A stretch of 64,000 nucleotides of DNA from Sulfitobacter sp. SK012 (GCF_003352085.1 NZ_CP025804.1:310001-374000), one strand, 5' to 3'; counted from the first letter of the stretch, positions 1 through 7,760 are shown. Numbers and translations: made by a program. Notes: generated by a model from the letters alone, not told the origin.

Positions 1-133
1 GCCCGACGCGCCATTGGCCCATATCACCGACAGCAATGATGTGACCGTGGCAGAGACTGGATCTTTGCGCCGGTTTGAGGGCGGTGGGCAGGCCAGCGGT
101 ACGTTTTTCCACCTGATTGCCGAAGCCCCATGA
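1..133 (+). CDS. cobB: Cobyrinate a,c-diamide synthase, C-terminal end (partial)
   Basis: Only the last 43 codons are in the window. The tail (PDAPLAHITD near the start, GGQASGTFFHLIAEAP at the end) resembles the C-terminus of CobB-type cobyrinic acid a,c-diamide synthases, which finish with a GSFFH-IA-like strand. These enzymes amidate the a and c side chains of the corrin ring using glutamine and ATP. The stop codon overlaps the start of the next gene (ATGA), so it shares an operon with the SUMT and cobF genes downstream. CobE was considered but the ending does not fit it. Identification rests on a short stretch and is moderate. Confidence 0.6.
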   Translation, partial: PDAPLAHITDSNDVTVAETGSLRRFEGGGQASGTFFHLIAEAP

Positions 134-855
134 GTGGTTTCGTCTCCTTTGTTTCTTCTGGTCCTGGCGATCCTGAGTTGTTGACGGTTAAGGCTGTTAA
201 TCGGTTGGAGACAGCCGATGTTGTGCTGTTTGACGACCTGTCTTCTGGCCCGATATTGAGCCACGCCCGCACAGATGCGGATCTAATCGGTGTGGGCAAG
301 AGGGCAGGTCGGGCGTCGCCCAAGCAAGACCACGTTAGCCGGGTTCTGGTGGAATATGCGCAAGCTGATCTGCGGGTTGTGCGGCTAAAGTCCGGCGACT
401 GCGGTATGTTTGGTCGGTTGGAGGAAGAGATCATTGCCCTACGCGCGGCTGGCATCCCATTTGAAATTATTCCCGGCGTTACCAGTGCATCAGCGGCTGC
501 CGCAACGGCCGGTATTCCCCTCACGCGGCGGCTTACTGCGCGGCGGGTGCAGTTCATTACAGGCGCGGATGTCACAGGCGATTTGCCCGAAGACGTGAAC
601 ATGGCCGCCCTTGCGGATCCGATGGCGACGACAGTCGTTTACATGGGCAAGCGCACGTTTGCTGGGCTTGCCGCCCGTCTGATAGAGCATGGTTTGCCCG
701 GCGATACCCCCGCGATGTTGGCTGAGGCGGTGTCGACGCCTGCTGAACGGGTTGAACGCTATACGATAGAGACACTTGCCCAGCATCTTGGAGCGGCAAC
801 CAGCAGCACACCGGCGCTGATTTTCTACGGTCCATTGGCTGAGTTTGAATCGTGA
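130..855 (+). CDS. cobA: Uroporphyrinogen-III C-methyltransferase (SUMT)
   Basis: 241 residues, the normal size for a single-domain SUMT, which uses two S-adenosylmethionines to turn uroporphyrinogen III into precorrin-2, the entry step to cobalamin and sirohaem. Visible family motifs are the N-terminal SAM loop SSGPGDPELLT, the GKRAG segment, FEIIPGVTSA and GIPLTRR. The usual RLKGGDPF-FGR loop is RLKSGDCGMFGR here. The gene starts inside the cobB stop codon (ATGA) and its own stop overlaps the GTG of the DUF1636 gene, so translation is probably coupled along the operon. Its setting among cob genes points to cobalamin rather than sirohaem synthesis. Confidence 0.9.
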   Translation: MSGFVSFVSSGPGDPELLTVKAVNRLETADVVLFDDLSSGPILSHARTDADLIGVGKRAGRASPKQDHVSRVLVEYAQADLRVVRLKSGDCGMFGRLEEEIIALRAAGIPFEIIPGVTSASAAAATAGIPLTRRLTARRVQFITGADVTGDLPEDVNMAALADPMATTVVYMGKRTFAGLAARLIEHGLPGDTPAMLAEAVSTPAERVERYTIETLAQHLGAATSSTPALIFYGPLAEFES

Positions 856-1157
856 AGATGTTTGTGTGCACAAGCTGCACTTTGGGGCAGGCGGGCTTTC
901 TTGAACGGGTTCGCGTCGCGCTTCCTGATGTTGACGTTGCTGGCATCGATTGCATGTCCGGTTGCGCCGATGACCAAACCGTCGCCTTTCGTGCGCCGGG
1001 CAAAGTTGCGTATCTTTTCGGCGACATTACGGATGCTGATTTGCCAGCGTTAGAGACGTTTTCAAGGCATTATGTTGCATCCACTGATGGCACATTTGAA
1101 GACGCACGGTTGCTGGGCGATTTGCGTATGAAGGCGCTGGCGAGGATACCGGGATGA
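852..1157 (+). CDS. DUF1636 metal-binding protein of cobalamin operon
   Basis: 101 residues starting at a GTG that overlaps the SUMT stop (GTGA). The protein opens with MKMFVCTSCTLG and has a second pair in GIDCMSGCADDQTVAF, giving a CxxC plus CxxxC layout like thioredoxin-fold [2Fe-2S] ferredoxins; this is the DUF1636 pattern. Members are commonly found in cobalamin gene clusters of alphaproteobacteria, and a role in cobalt or electron handling has been guessed but is not proven to my knowledge. It overlaps cobF at its end (ATGA), so it sits in the middle of the cob operon. Family assignment is good; function is unknown. Confidence 0.8.
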   Translation: MKMFVCTSCTLGQAGFLERVRVALPDVDVAGIDCMSGCADDQTVAFRAPGKVAYLFGDITDADLPALETFSRHYVASTDGTFEDARLLGDLRMKALARIPG

Positions 1158-1894
1158 AGCTGACGTTGATTGGCATTGGCACTGGCAACCCAGAGCATCT
1201 GACGTTGCAAGCCGTCCGTGCTATGAATGCACAAGACCTGATCCTAATCCCGCACAAAGGGGCCACCAAAGACGATCTGGCGCAACTGAGGCGCGACATT
1301 TGTGGGCAGGTTATAACCAATCGATCCACACAGTTGGTTGAGATCACCCTGCCGGTGCGCAACGAGAGCACGGCCGATTACCGCAAGCGCGTTGACGATT
1401 GGCATGATGCCATTGCGCAGGTCTGGCAGGCGGCAATTGCTCAGCATCCCGGTGCAGAAAATGTTGCCCTGTTGGTTTGGGGTGATCCGTCTCTGTACGA
1501 CAGCACCTTGCGGATTGCTGCGCGATTGCACCCTGCGCTGAAGATCGAGGTAATCCCAGGTATTACGTCGCTCCAGGGGCTGACGGCGGCGCATGCTACC
1601 GTACTTAATGAAATAGGTGCGCCGTTTATCGTAACAACGGGACGGCGGCTGCGGGATGAAGGCTGGCCGTTGGGCGTGGACACTGTCGCAGTGATGTTGG
1701 ACGGAACTTGCGCATTTCAGACGTTGCCCCCTGACGGGATTGATATCTGGTGGGGTGCCTATGTCGGCATGAAAGAGCAGATTATTGAGAGTGGGCCTCT
1801 GGCTGATGTTTGTGAAAAGATCATCGCGCGGCGGGCAGACGCACGCGCAGCTCACGGGTGGATCATGGATATTTACCTTTTGCGCAAATCCTAA
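1154..1894 (+). CDS. cobF: Precorrin-6A synthase (deacetylating)
   Basis: 246 residues. The start MKLTLIGIGTGNPEHLTLQA is the SAM-binding opening of the CobF branch of tetrapyrrole methylases; ALLVWGDPSLYDST and VIPGITSLQGL are further methylase motifs. CobF methylates C-1 of precorrin-5 with loss of the acetyl group and is a marker of the aerobic (early oxygen-dependent) cobalamin route. The ATG overlaps the DUF1636 stop. The TAA stop overlaps the stop of the convergent arfB by 3 nt, so the cob operon ends here without room for its own terminator. Confidence 0.92.
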   Translation: MKLTLIGIGTGNPEHLTLQAVRAMNAQDLILIPHKGATKDDLAQLRRDICGQVITNRSTQLVEITLPVRNESTADYRKRVDDWHDAIAQVWQAAIAQHPGAENVALLVWGDPSLYDSTLRIAARLHPALKIEVIPGITSLQGLTAAHATVLNEIGAPFIVTTGRRLRDEGWPLGVDTVAVMLDGTCAFQTLPPDGIDIWWGAYVGMKEQIIESGPLADVCEKIIARRADARAAHGWIMDIYLLRKS

Positions 1895-2310
1895 TCCGGA
1901 TCAACTTTGCCGCGCAGTGTCTTGACCTCTCCGCGCACTTTCTTGGCTTTCAGACGCCTCTTTTTTGACCCTAACGTGGGGCGCGTTGCGATGCGTCGTT
2001 TCGGTGGGGTCAAAGCAGAACGGATAAGATCAGCCAATCTTTCGCGTATGATGTCGCGGTTTCGTGCCTGACTGCGTGTTTCGTCACATTGCAGCACCAG
2101 CGCGCCCTCATTGGTCCAGCGCCGCCCGGCGAGCCGTTTGAGGCGTGTTTTGACCGGGGGAGCGAGCGAGGGCGAGGTCGCTGCTTCAAATCGCAGCTCA
2201 ACCGCAGACGAGACTTTATTCACATTCTGCCCGCCCGGGCCGGAAGAGCGGATAAAGCTCTCGGTCAATTCCCAATCCTGCAGAGCGACATTATCTGTGA
2301 TGCGTAACAT
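1891..2310 (-). CDS. arfB: Alternative ribosome-rescue factor / peptidyl-tRNA hydrolase ArfB
   Basis: 139 residues from the ATG at 2310, chosen because MLRITDNVALQDWEL matches the family N-terminus; a longer frame upstream has no family match. The catalytic GGQ lies in SFIRSSGPGGQNVNKVSSAV, and the C-terminus is a long basic tail (KKRRLKAKKVRGE) that in this family threads into the empty mRNA channel of stalled ribosomes. The role is hydrolysis of peptidyl-tRNA on non-stop complexes. It is convergent with cobF with a 3-nt overlap and probably monocistronic. Confidence 0.92.
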   Translation of the reverse strand: MLRITDNVALQDWELTESFIRSSGPGGQNVNKVSSAVELRFEAATSPSLAPPVKTRLKRLAGRRWTNEGALVLQCDETRSQARNRDIIRERLADLIRSALTPPKRRIATRPTLGSKKRRLKAKKVRGEVKTLRGKVDPD

Positions 2311-2467
2311 GCCCTGAACATCGCATTGGAGCTCGTTGAGGTGAAGGGGTGTTCTGGTGCCAGAGAGTAGACTGGAAATACCGTACTGCGTGGGCATCAG
2401 TTAAGTCCAGAAACCACAGTTTTGCGGGAGCTGGGCGCGCAGGTTCACGCCCCCCAAGATGCGAAAT

Positions 2468-2492
2468 GGGCCGCCCCTTTAAAGGGCGGCCC
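2468..2492. terminator. Strong GC hairpin with TTTAAA loop, terminator-like
   Basis: A perfect inverted repeat with 9-nt arms (GGGCCGCCC / GGGCGGCCC) around CTTTAAA. It is the last of three hairpins following the tiny ORF on the minus strand and lies upstream of arfB. Neither side has a convincing U-tract, so it may be a transcript end or an RNA structure rather than a classical terminator. Confidence 0.45.
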
Positions 2493-2516
2493 AATCGAAT
2501 GGTTTCAGGAGGTAGG

Positions 2517-2570
2517 ATCGGTTAGACCGATAGCCCACCCGGGTTTTCAGCTGTTAGGGGCTGCCCTAAC
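2517..2570 (-). other. Two small RNA hairpins with an intervening region, after tiny ORF
   Basis: Two perfect inverted repeats: GTTAGGG/CCCTAAC at 2553-2570 with a 4-nt loop, which overlaps the stop codon of the 18-codon ORF, and ATCGGT/ACCGAT at 2517-2531 with a 3-nt loop. Just beyond them, at 2507-2513, the minus strand carries ACCTCCT, which complements the AGGAGGT of the ORF's ribosome-binding site. The arrangement suggests a structured regulatory RNA, by analogy with the anti-SD motif sRNAs downstream of small ORFs in Rhodobacter. Confidence 0.4.
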
Positions 2571-2622
2571 AAGCGATCCTCCGGGCTGTTCCGATACCTC
2601 GCTCCAATACCTTTCTTGACAC
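2566..2622 (-). CDS. Tiny 18-codon ORF with an ideal ribosome-binding site
   Basis: A GTG-initiated frame encoding VSRKVLERGIGTARRIAC, then TAG. It is basic and has no family I recognise. It is listed because its upstream sequence (2622-2637) is complementary to the whole 16S rRNA 3' tail, with AGGAGG 7 nt before the GTG, a far stronger site than those of nearby genes. It lies 76 nt downstream of the YhhQ-type gene on the same strand and is followed at once by hairpins. It may be a leader peptide, a regulatory decoy or a real microprotein. Confidence 0.35.
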   Translation of the reverse strand: MSRKVLERGIGTARRIAC

Positions 2623-2637
2623 TGGATCACCTCCTTT
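2622..2637 (-). promoter_or_regulatory. Full-length Shine-Dalgarno, complementary to 16S 3' tail
   Basis: On the minus strand this reads AAAGGAGGTGATCCAG, the exact complement of the conserved 16S 3' end CTGGATCACCTCCTTT over 16 nt. Ordinary genes in this window show only 4-6 nt of such complementarity. The last G is the first base of the GTG start at 2622. Confidence 0.6.
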
Positions 2638-2698
2638 ACATTTGTTGAACTCACCTGAATCGTTGCACAGGTTTGGCAAAACGCAAAGAAGTTTTTCG

Positions 2699-3325
2699 TT
2701 AATTTTGAGATGTGCGCAGCATCCGGGCCGTGATTATGCGGAATGGAACCAGCGCAATCAGTGCAAGGCTGAGCTTAACGGCCCAGTCTGCGACGGCGAG
2801 TGAAACCCAAAGCGGGGCGACTGGACCTGTGCCTAACAAGGGTATTGCCTCTGATGCCCAAGAGACATCCGTGGCAGGGTGCAAAAAGCTCAACGCGCCA
2901 GAAAACGCGATGGAGAAAAAGAGCACCGTATCAAGCGTGCTGCCCACAAGGGTCGATACCAGCGGTGCGCGCCACCACCTGCCCCCACGCAATGCAGCAA
3001 AGATACTGACATCAAGCAGTTGAGCGACCAGAAAGCCAACGCCAGAGCCAACAGCGATGCGGACCGTGACCAATGGGCCAAATTCGCCAATGATCTGCGT
3101 GCCGATCAGCGAGCATATCAGCCCGACAGCAAAACCGATCAAAACAACGCGGCGCGCTGGGCCGGTACCGTAGACGCGGTTCATGACGTCGGTGACCAAA
3201 AAGGCGAGTGGATAGGTGAAAGCGCCCCAAGTGAGCCAGTCACCATAGAGAAATTGAACAAGGATATTGGAGGCCACAACGATGGCGGCCATGGCAAGGA
3301 TGCCGGGAAGGTATGTGCGTGTCAT
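2699..3325 (-). CDS. Queuosine precursor transporter (YhhQ/VUT family)
   Basis: 208 residues, nearly all hydrophobic, with about six predicted membrane segments. YPLAFLVTDVMNRVYG is the recognisable VUT/YhhQ core (usually SFPLTFLVTDL-NE-YG), and RIAVGSGVGFLVAQLLDV is a second conserved helix. Family members import queuosine precursors such as preQ0 or preQ1 for tRNA modification. The gene is 103 nt from the phytase-like gene upstream and 76 nt from the tiny ORF downstream. I saw no clear preQ1 riboswitch in the upstream gap. Confidence 0.82.
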   Translation of the reverse strand: MTRTYLPGILAMAAIVVASNILVQFLYGDWLTWGAFTYPLAFLVTDVMNRVYGTGPARRVVLIGFAVGLICSLIGTQIIGEFGPLVTVRIAVGSGVGFLVAQLLDVSIFAALRGGRWWRAPLVSTLVGSTLDTVLFFSIAFSGALSFLHPATDVSWASEAIPLLGTGPVAPLWVSLAVADWAVKLSLALIALVPFRIITARMLRTSQN

Positions 3326-3428
3326 TTTATTACCGTTTTTTGCAAGGGTGCGGCGACTTGGCCTGCGAGGATCGCAGACTTGGCCGCTTTAGGGGCAACC
3401 GGGCGCGGGCGCAAGACGTTCGTGGTCT

Positions 3429-4325
3429 TTAATTCGTGACGAAGAACTCGATGATTTCGGTGCGTTGGATCGACAGAAAGTTATCGTCAGACATGAGCGT
3501 AAGTCGGGTTTGACCCGCAGTGTCCTGCCATACGCTGATGGATTCGAGGTTATCAAAACGCCCCGGAAAAGTGGTCAGCAGGGTTTCTTCGGCCAGATTG
3601 GGAGCGCTAAGGTCGAACCGCCGGATGCGGCTGCGAAATCCTAGGAGTGTAGTTGCACGTTCCAATAGCCAAAACCGCCCCTGGGGGTCGAAATCTGCGC
3701 CAACAGGACGAAACCGCCCGCGTTTGGGGATGGTTGCTGCAACCAGCCACTTACCGTTTGCATAGGCATAAAGCGGGTAGGGGCGGCTGGTGCGGCCTAA
3801 ATGATGTTCTGCCAAGGCGAATATTGTGCCATCTGGCCCAATCGCCAACGCCTCAATTCCGCCGTTGGGTTTTACCTTTAGGTCACGAGGTAGCTTCGTT
3901 TTTTGTTTAGTTCGCCCCGTTGCTGGATCGATCTGCATTAATCTGTGGAAATGCTCGAAGCTGACGTGGATGATCCCATCGGAACCAATCGCGAGCCCTT
4001 CGGCATCGCTTCGCTTGTGCTTTAGTTGCCGGTTCTTGGGGTCCAGCAATGGCACAGATCGCCTAATTTCGACACCTGCAAGGTGGCCGTCATCGCGCAG
4101 CATCCGTGCTTGCAAGAATCGCCCTTTGTCGCTCACGGTGACAAGAGATCGTCCGTTATCGGTGACTTCCAGCCCTGACCACCCGCCAAACCAGGACGCA
4201 TCCATTGACCACACAAAACTGCGATCAAGTCGCAATACCGGAGCGGATTGCGTCGCGGCAGATGTGCTGGCAAAAACCAGCGCAACCACCAGACGGATCA
4301 GTTTGCGTCTAGAACCGATTGGCAC
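3429..4325 (-). CDS. Exported esterase-like phytase-family beta-propeller protein
   Basis: 298 residues from a GTG at 4325 that overlaps the mepA 3' end by 28 nt; the first 28 residues form a signal peptide (RLVVALVFASTSAATQSA). The rest has repeated propeller-blade signatures such as SWFGGWSGLEVTDNG, AEGLAIGSDGIIHVSF and IEALAIGPDGTIFAL, matching the phytase-like esterase domain family (PF13449 type). Substrate is unknown; the fold is usually extracytoplasmic and metal-binding. The first in-frame ATG would lose the signal peptide, so the GTG start is preferred. Probably co-transcribed with mepA. Confidence 0.75.
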   Translation of the reverse strand: MPIGSRRKLIRLVVALVFASTSAATQSAPVLRLDRSFVWSMDASWFGGWSGLEVTDNGRSLVTVSDKGRFLQARMLRDDGHLAGVEIRRSVPLLDPKNRQLKHKRSDAEGLAIGSDGIIHVSFEHFHRLMQIDPATGRTKQKTKLPRDLKVKPNGGIEALAIGPDGTIFALAEHHLGRTSRPYPLYAYANGKWLVAATIPKRGRFRPVGADFDPQGRFWLLERATTLLGFRSRIRRFDLSAPNLAEETLLTTFPGRFDNLESISVWQDTAGQTRLTLMSDDNFLSIQRTEIIEFFVTN

Positions 4326-5236
4326 TGAGCAGGCAGATCAGCAAGCAACAGCTCGCGGCGGGGCTTGGGGGCAGGTGCGTTTGGATCAGGGGGCGGCGGG
4401 TTCAGGATGTTCTGCTGCCATTGGACCGCATCAGCACAGCCATCACCGGCGGGCGGCGGGGTCTGATCGGTACAGCCGCGCGCGCCTGAAGGACATTTAA
4501 GCCGAACGTGGAAATGGTAGTGGTGCCCGTACCAAGGCCGGATCTTGCGCAGGTAGCTGCGGTCGCCTTTTTCATCTTGGCACATCTGAACCTTGGCCCC
4601 GGGAAAGACAAAAATACGGGCTGTGCGGGGGTCTTTTGCCGCTGCTTTCAGGATCTCATGATGCGCGCGGGTCCAGTCTTTGTTGACATAGGCACCTTTG
4701 GCCCGCCGCATTGAGATTGACGAAATCCCTTCGCGTTCCTTGGCGGTCAGGTTGAGGCGGCTGGGGGGCAACATCCAGATGTCAGCATCAAGACCGATCT
4801 GATGACTACGGTGCCCCGTCAGCATTGGGCCTCCTCGGGGTTGGCTCATATCTCCAACATAAAGCCCTTCCCAGCCGGGTTGCTTTGCCGCAAAGGCGCT
4901 AAGCTTTTGGACCATATCGACGGTTTCAGGATGCGCCCAATTCCGGTTGCGTGACAGACGCATGGCCTGCCATGTTGGTCCGGTTTCTGCCAACTGCGTG
5001 CCACCTGCCATGCACCCTTTTGCATAGCTGCCGAAAGCCGCTGAGGATTGACCGGATGGGCGCGGTTTTTCGCCAAAAAGCTGTTTGGCCTGCACATTGC
5101 TAAGAGCGCCACCCGAAGACCCAATCGTGGGCAAGGCGACAGGCGCGCCGCTGATATCGCGCTCCTCATTGCCGCCATTACAACTGGCCAGTGCGAGGGC
5201 TAGGACTGAGAATAGTGCTGCACGTGTGAGGGTCAT
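4298..5236 (-). CDS. mepA: Penicillin-insensitive murein endopeptidase, lipoprotein form
   Basis: 312 residues from the ATG at 5236, which overlaps the stop of the upstream MFS gene (ATGA). The N-terminus MTLTRAALFSVLALALASC is a lipoprotein signal with lipobox LASC. MepA-type motifs follow: a metal-binding HRSHQIGLDADIW segment and the C-terminal WYGHHYHFHVRLKCP, which carry the zinc ligands of this LAS-family metallopeptidase. MepA cleaves D-Ala-meso-DAP crosslinks in peptidoglycan. A proline-rich stretch (NPPPPDPNAPAPKP) lies near the C-terminus. The lipobox suggests anchoring in the envelope rather than free periplasmic location. Confidence 0.92.
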   Translation of the reverse strand: MTLTRAALFSVLALALASCNGGNEERDISGAPVALPTIGSSGGALSNVQAKQLFGEKPRPSGQSSAAFGSYAKGCMAGGTQLAETGPTWQAMRLSRNRNWAHPETVDMVQKLSAFAAKQPGWEGLYVGDMSQPRGGPMLTGHRSHQIGLDADIWMLPPSRLNLTAKEREGISSISMRRAKGAYVNKDWTRAHHEILKAAAKDPRTARIFVFPGAKVQMCQDEKGDRSYLRKIRPWYGHHYHFHVRLKCPSGARGCTDQTPPPAGDGCADAVQWQQNILNPPPPDPNAPAPKPRRELLLADLPAQCQSVLDAN

Positions 5237-6606
5237 CTCGCAAAATCTCCCTTTGGTTTGACCCATGCTAACAGGATCAGCCCGATGATGAACAGCCCCA
5301 CAACTGGCGTAATGCCCAATCGTTGGCTGCCGGTAATCTCTGACGTTAATGCGATCAGCGCGGGTGCTATGAACGATGTTGCTTTGCCGGATAGTGCATA
5401 AAGACCGAAGGCTTCGGTCATGCGTTTGGGATTGGCCTGCCGCGTCAACATGTTGCGCGAGGATGCCTGTAATGCGCCACCCGCCGCGCCGATCAGCGCA
5501 CCTGCGACGTAGAACAAGATATTGGGCAGGTTAGAGCCTTCAGCCAAGGGGATCCAAAACGCTGATGTCGGCGTGAGAGAGATAATCATGCACGCCGTCA
5601 GGATCAAAATCACGCAGCAGGAAACGATGACAGGCATGGGGCCGATGGCACGGTCCACGCGCCCGCCGACCCAGCAGAACACCGCACCGGATATCGCTGC
5701 GAGGATTCCGAAAACGCCGATGTCGATTATGCTCCAGTTCAGCACACCAAACGCGTAAATGCCGCCAAACGTGTACATCCCGTTGAGCGCATCACGGTAG
5801 AACATCGACGATCCAAGATAGGCCAACATCGACGGGTGTCGGGGTAATCCGCGTAGGGTCTGAGCCAAGTCCTTGAAGCCGGCCCCAAGTTTGTATTGCG
5901 GGGCATCCGGTTTCAACGTGTCGCGCGTATAAAGAAAGAAGGGCACCATGAAGACTGCAAACCAGATTGCCGTTAGCGGCCCTACAATGCGAGAATCCGC
6001 GCCGGTTTGAATATCGAGACCAAACAGAGGGTTGAGACCCACAATAGTTTTGCCAGTGTCACCAGCTTGGAAGAACGCGATCATGATCGCCAGCGACAGT
6101 ACGCCGCCGGCATAGCCGAATGCAAAGCCGGACCCTGAAATACGGCCCAACTCTGCCGGGTCGTCATGGAGTTCAGGCAGATAGGAGTTCGTAAATATCG
6201 TCGCGAACTCCATTCCGATGAGGCCAATGCCGAAAAAGAACAACGACCAGAGCACCGAAAAATCCTGTGGCGCAGTCCACCAAAGCCCCGCAGAGCCGAT
6301 CACGTAGAGTGCTGAGAATAACCTAATCCACGGCATTTTGCGCCCAGAGCTGTCTGCGACGGCCCCCAAGATCGGAGCAAGGATGGCAATGCAGATGCCT
6401 GTCGTTGCAAGCCCCCAACCCCAATAGGCTTGCGCCTGCGCTTTGGCCGCGAGCTCTGGCATGCCCCCAGCCATAAGAGTGGCGGAGGCAGTTTGGGCGA
6501 AATAGGGACCAAAAATGAATGTCAGAATCAGCGTGTTATAAGGCTGACTGGCCCAGTCAAAGAAAAACCAACCCCAGATGCGTTTGCGCTGTGTGATGCT
6601 GCTCAT
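5233..6606 (-). CDS. MFS transporter, UMF1/Atg22-like family
   Basis: 457 residues with about twelve membrane segments. The opening RIWGWFFFDWASQPYNTLILTF is split here as RIWGWFFFDWASQPY then NTLILTF and is typical of the UMF1 (Atg22-related) branch, as is the loop GRKMPWIR after TM2-3. Substrate is not deducible; yeast Atg22 exports amino acids from the vacuole, bacterial members are mostly uncharacterised. The gene is immediately upstream of, and overlaps, mepA on the same strand, so the two may be co-expressed, possibly linking wall-turnover product transport to murein cleavage; that link is speculation. Confidence 0.85.
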   Translation of the reverse strand: MSSITQRKRIWGWFFFDWASQPYNTLILTFIFGPYFAQTASATLMAGGMPELAAKAQAQAYWGWGLATTGICIAILAPILGAVADSSGRKMPWIRLFSALYVIGSAGLWWTAPQDFSVLWSLFFFGIGLIGMEFATIFTNSYLPELHDDPAELGRISGSGFAFGYAGGVLSLAIMIAFFQAGDTGKTIVGLNPLFGLDIQTGADSRIVGPLTAIWFAVFMVPFFLYTRDTLKPDAPQYKLGAGFKDLAQTLRGLPRHPSMLAYLGSSMFYRDALNGMYTFGGIYAFGVLNWSIIDIGVFGILAAISGAVFCWVGGRVDRAIGPMPVIVSCCVILILTACMIISLTPTSAFWIPLAEGSNLPNILFYVAGALIGAAGGALQASSRNMLTRQANPKRMTEAFGLYALSGKATSFIAPALIALTSEITGSQRLGITPVVGLFIIGLILLAWVKPKGDFAR

Positions 6607-6714
6607 TATGGACCCTTTGCCTGTGCTGGTACGGGTAGAGCAGCCCGTTTCACGCCGCGCAAGACAAAGCTTATCCGGCGGCTGGTTCTTAAGGCGCTGA
6701 AACGCAGCCGTTGT

Positions 6715-7263
6715 TTAAGCAGCGCTGTCTTGCATTGGCGGCCAAGGGCGCGTGTCTTCGGCGCTGATCCAGTTGGAAATCCAGTCTGGCACCGCAGGTG
6801 AAACTAAGGTCAAATCCATCGCTGTAAGGAGCCGCTCAGGTGCCACGATCCCGGATTTGTCGGTTGCGGCAGCGCGGTAGAGTACATTGCTCGCGCATTC
6901 TCCGTTTCGTTTCCACATTGATTGTTCCAAATACATGAACTTGTCGTCCCAGCAGACGAGGCGGCTGCGCATTTTGAAACGTTCAAATCCGCGCACGCGC
7001 CGGCGAAACCGGACGCAACTGCCTGCCATGGTCAGCCCCCAGCCTTCACCTCTAAGCGCCGTCACAAGACCGGCGCGCTGTGCCATCGCCATTCGTCCCA
7101 AATCATACAACGTCAACGCCCGCCCGTTGTTAAGTTCAAGCCACATATCCAGATCATGCGGCCAGCAGATGTGATGACTGACATGGATATCGGTCAATTC
7201 CTTGAGCGGTGGTTGGCGTTTGGCTAGAACCATATCTTTGACCATGCGGACGAACGGGAACAT
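6715..7263 (-). CDS. Acyl-CoA thioesterase-like hotdog protein
   Basis: 182 residues from the ATG at 7263; the longer frame upstream has no family match. The segment HVSHHICWPHDLDMWLELNNGRALTLYD is split as HVSHHICWPHDLDMW and LELNNGRALTLYDLG and resembles 4HBT_2-type hotdog thioesterases, where an Asp/Asn in the D-(I/L)D--H-N region and the central helix start define the active site. The family hydrolyses acyl-CoA thioesters; substrate unknown. It lies 108 nt upstream of the MFS gene on the same strand and diverges from yggT, sharing a 124-nt promoter region. Confidence 0.75.
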   Translation of the reverse strand: MFPFVRMVKDMVLAKRQPPLKELTDIHVSHHICWPHDLDMWLELNNGRALTLYDLGRMAMAQRAGLVTALRGEGWGLTMAGSCVRFRRRVRGFERFKMRSRLVCWDDKFMYLEQSMWKRNGECASNVLYRAAATDKSGIVAPERLLTAMDLTLVSPAVPDWISNWISAEDTRPWPPMQDSAA

Positions 7264-7387
7264 ATGAGGTCTCTTTTTGCCCTCAGGTGAAGCATCACAG
7301 GCCCACGTCAACCTAGAACCTCGCGGCACCCTTGCTCTTTGTGCGGGGCGAGCTTAACTGACTGTCACCTTAAGGGAGCCCATTGCT

Positions 7388-7675
7388 ATGACGTCACTGT
7401 TCCAAATCCTGATGCTTTTGTTGAATATTGTTTGGTTTTTTCTAATTGCCCATGTGGTGATGTCTTGGCTTATCAACTTTCAGGTTCTCAACTTGCGCCA
7501 GCCGTTGGTTGCGCAAATTTGGCATGGTTTGAACCGTATTCTCGAACCGATTTACGGACCCATCCGTCGCAGGTTGCCACAGATGGGCGGTATCGATCTG
7601 GCCCCGTTGGTGGTGCTGATCCTTGTGGCGGTCTTGCGCATTGTGCTGACCAACAACGCAGCAGCCTTTTACTAG
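7388..7675 (+). CDS. YggT family integral membrane protein
   Basis: 95 residues with two hydrophobic segments (LLNIVWFFLIAHVVMSW and LAPLVVLILVAVLRIVL) and the conserved LEPIYGPIRRRLPQMGGIDLAPL loop, given here in pieces as EPIYGPIRRRLP and GGIDLAPLVV. That arrangement is the YggT family, thought to act in membrane homeostasis, osmotic response or cell division placement in different bacteria. A good ribosome-binding site (AAGGGAG) precedes the ATG at 7388. A hairpin separates it from recQ. Confidence 0.9.
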   Translation: MTSLFQILMLLLNIVWFFLIAHVVMSWLINFQVLNLRQPLVAQIWHGLNRILEPIYGPIRRRLPQMGGIDLAPLVVLILVAVLRIVLTNNAAAFY

Positions 7676-7722
7676 CCCAATTTGAATATCCGGGGCTTGC
7701 CCGTCTGAGGTCCATGTGGGAG

Positions 7723-7743
7723 TCTGCTCAAAAGAGCAGATTT
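7723..7743 (+). terminator. Perfect 7-bp hairpin with short U-run between yggT and recQ
   Basis: TCTGCTC-AAAA-GAGCAGA followed by TTT, ending 17 nt before the recQ ATG. It may be a weak terminator for yggT, or a hairpin in the recQ leader; the U-run is too short to decide. Confidence 0.45.
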
Positions 7744-7760
7744 CACCAAAAGGTTCCCTC

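Noticed and set aside
1..133. Upstream partial gene as CobE
   Set aside because: The GTFFHLIA-like ending and position before SUMT fit cobyrinate a,c-diamide synthase better.
2622..2637. A 16S rRNA 3' fragment on the plus strand
   Set aside because: Only 16 nt match the rRNA tail and the flanks do not; it is better explained as a ribosome-binding site on the minus strand.
3326..3428. A preQ1 riboswitch before the YhhQ-type transporter
   Set aside because: I found no convincing preQ1-I aptamer pattern in the 103-nt gap.
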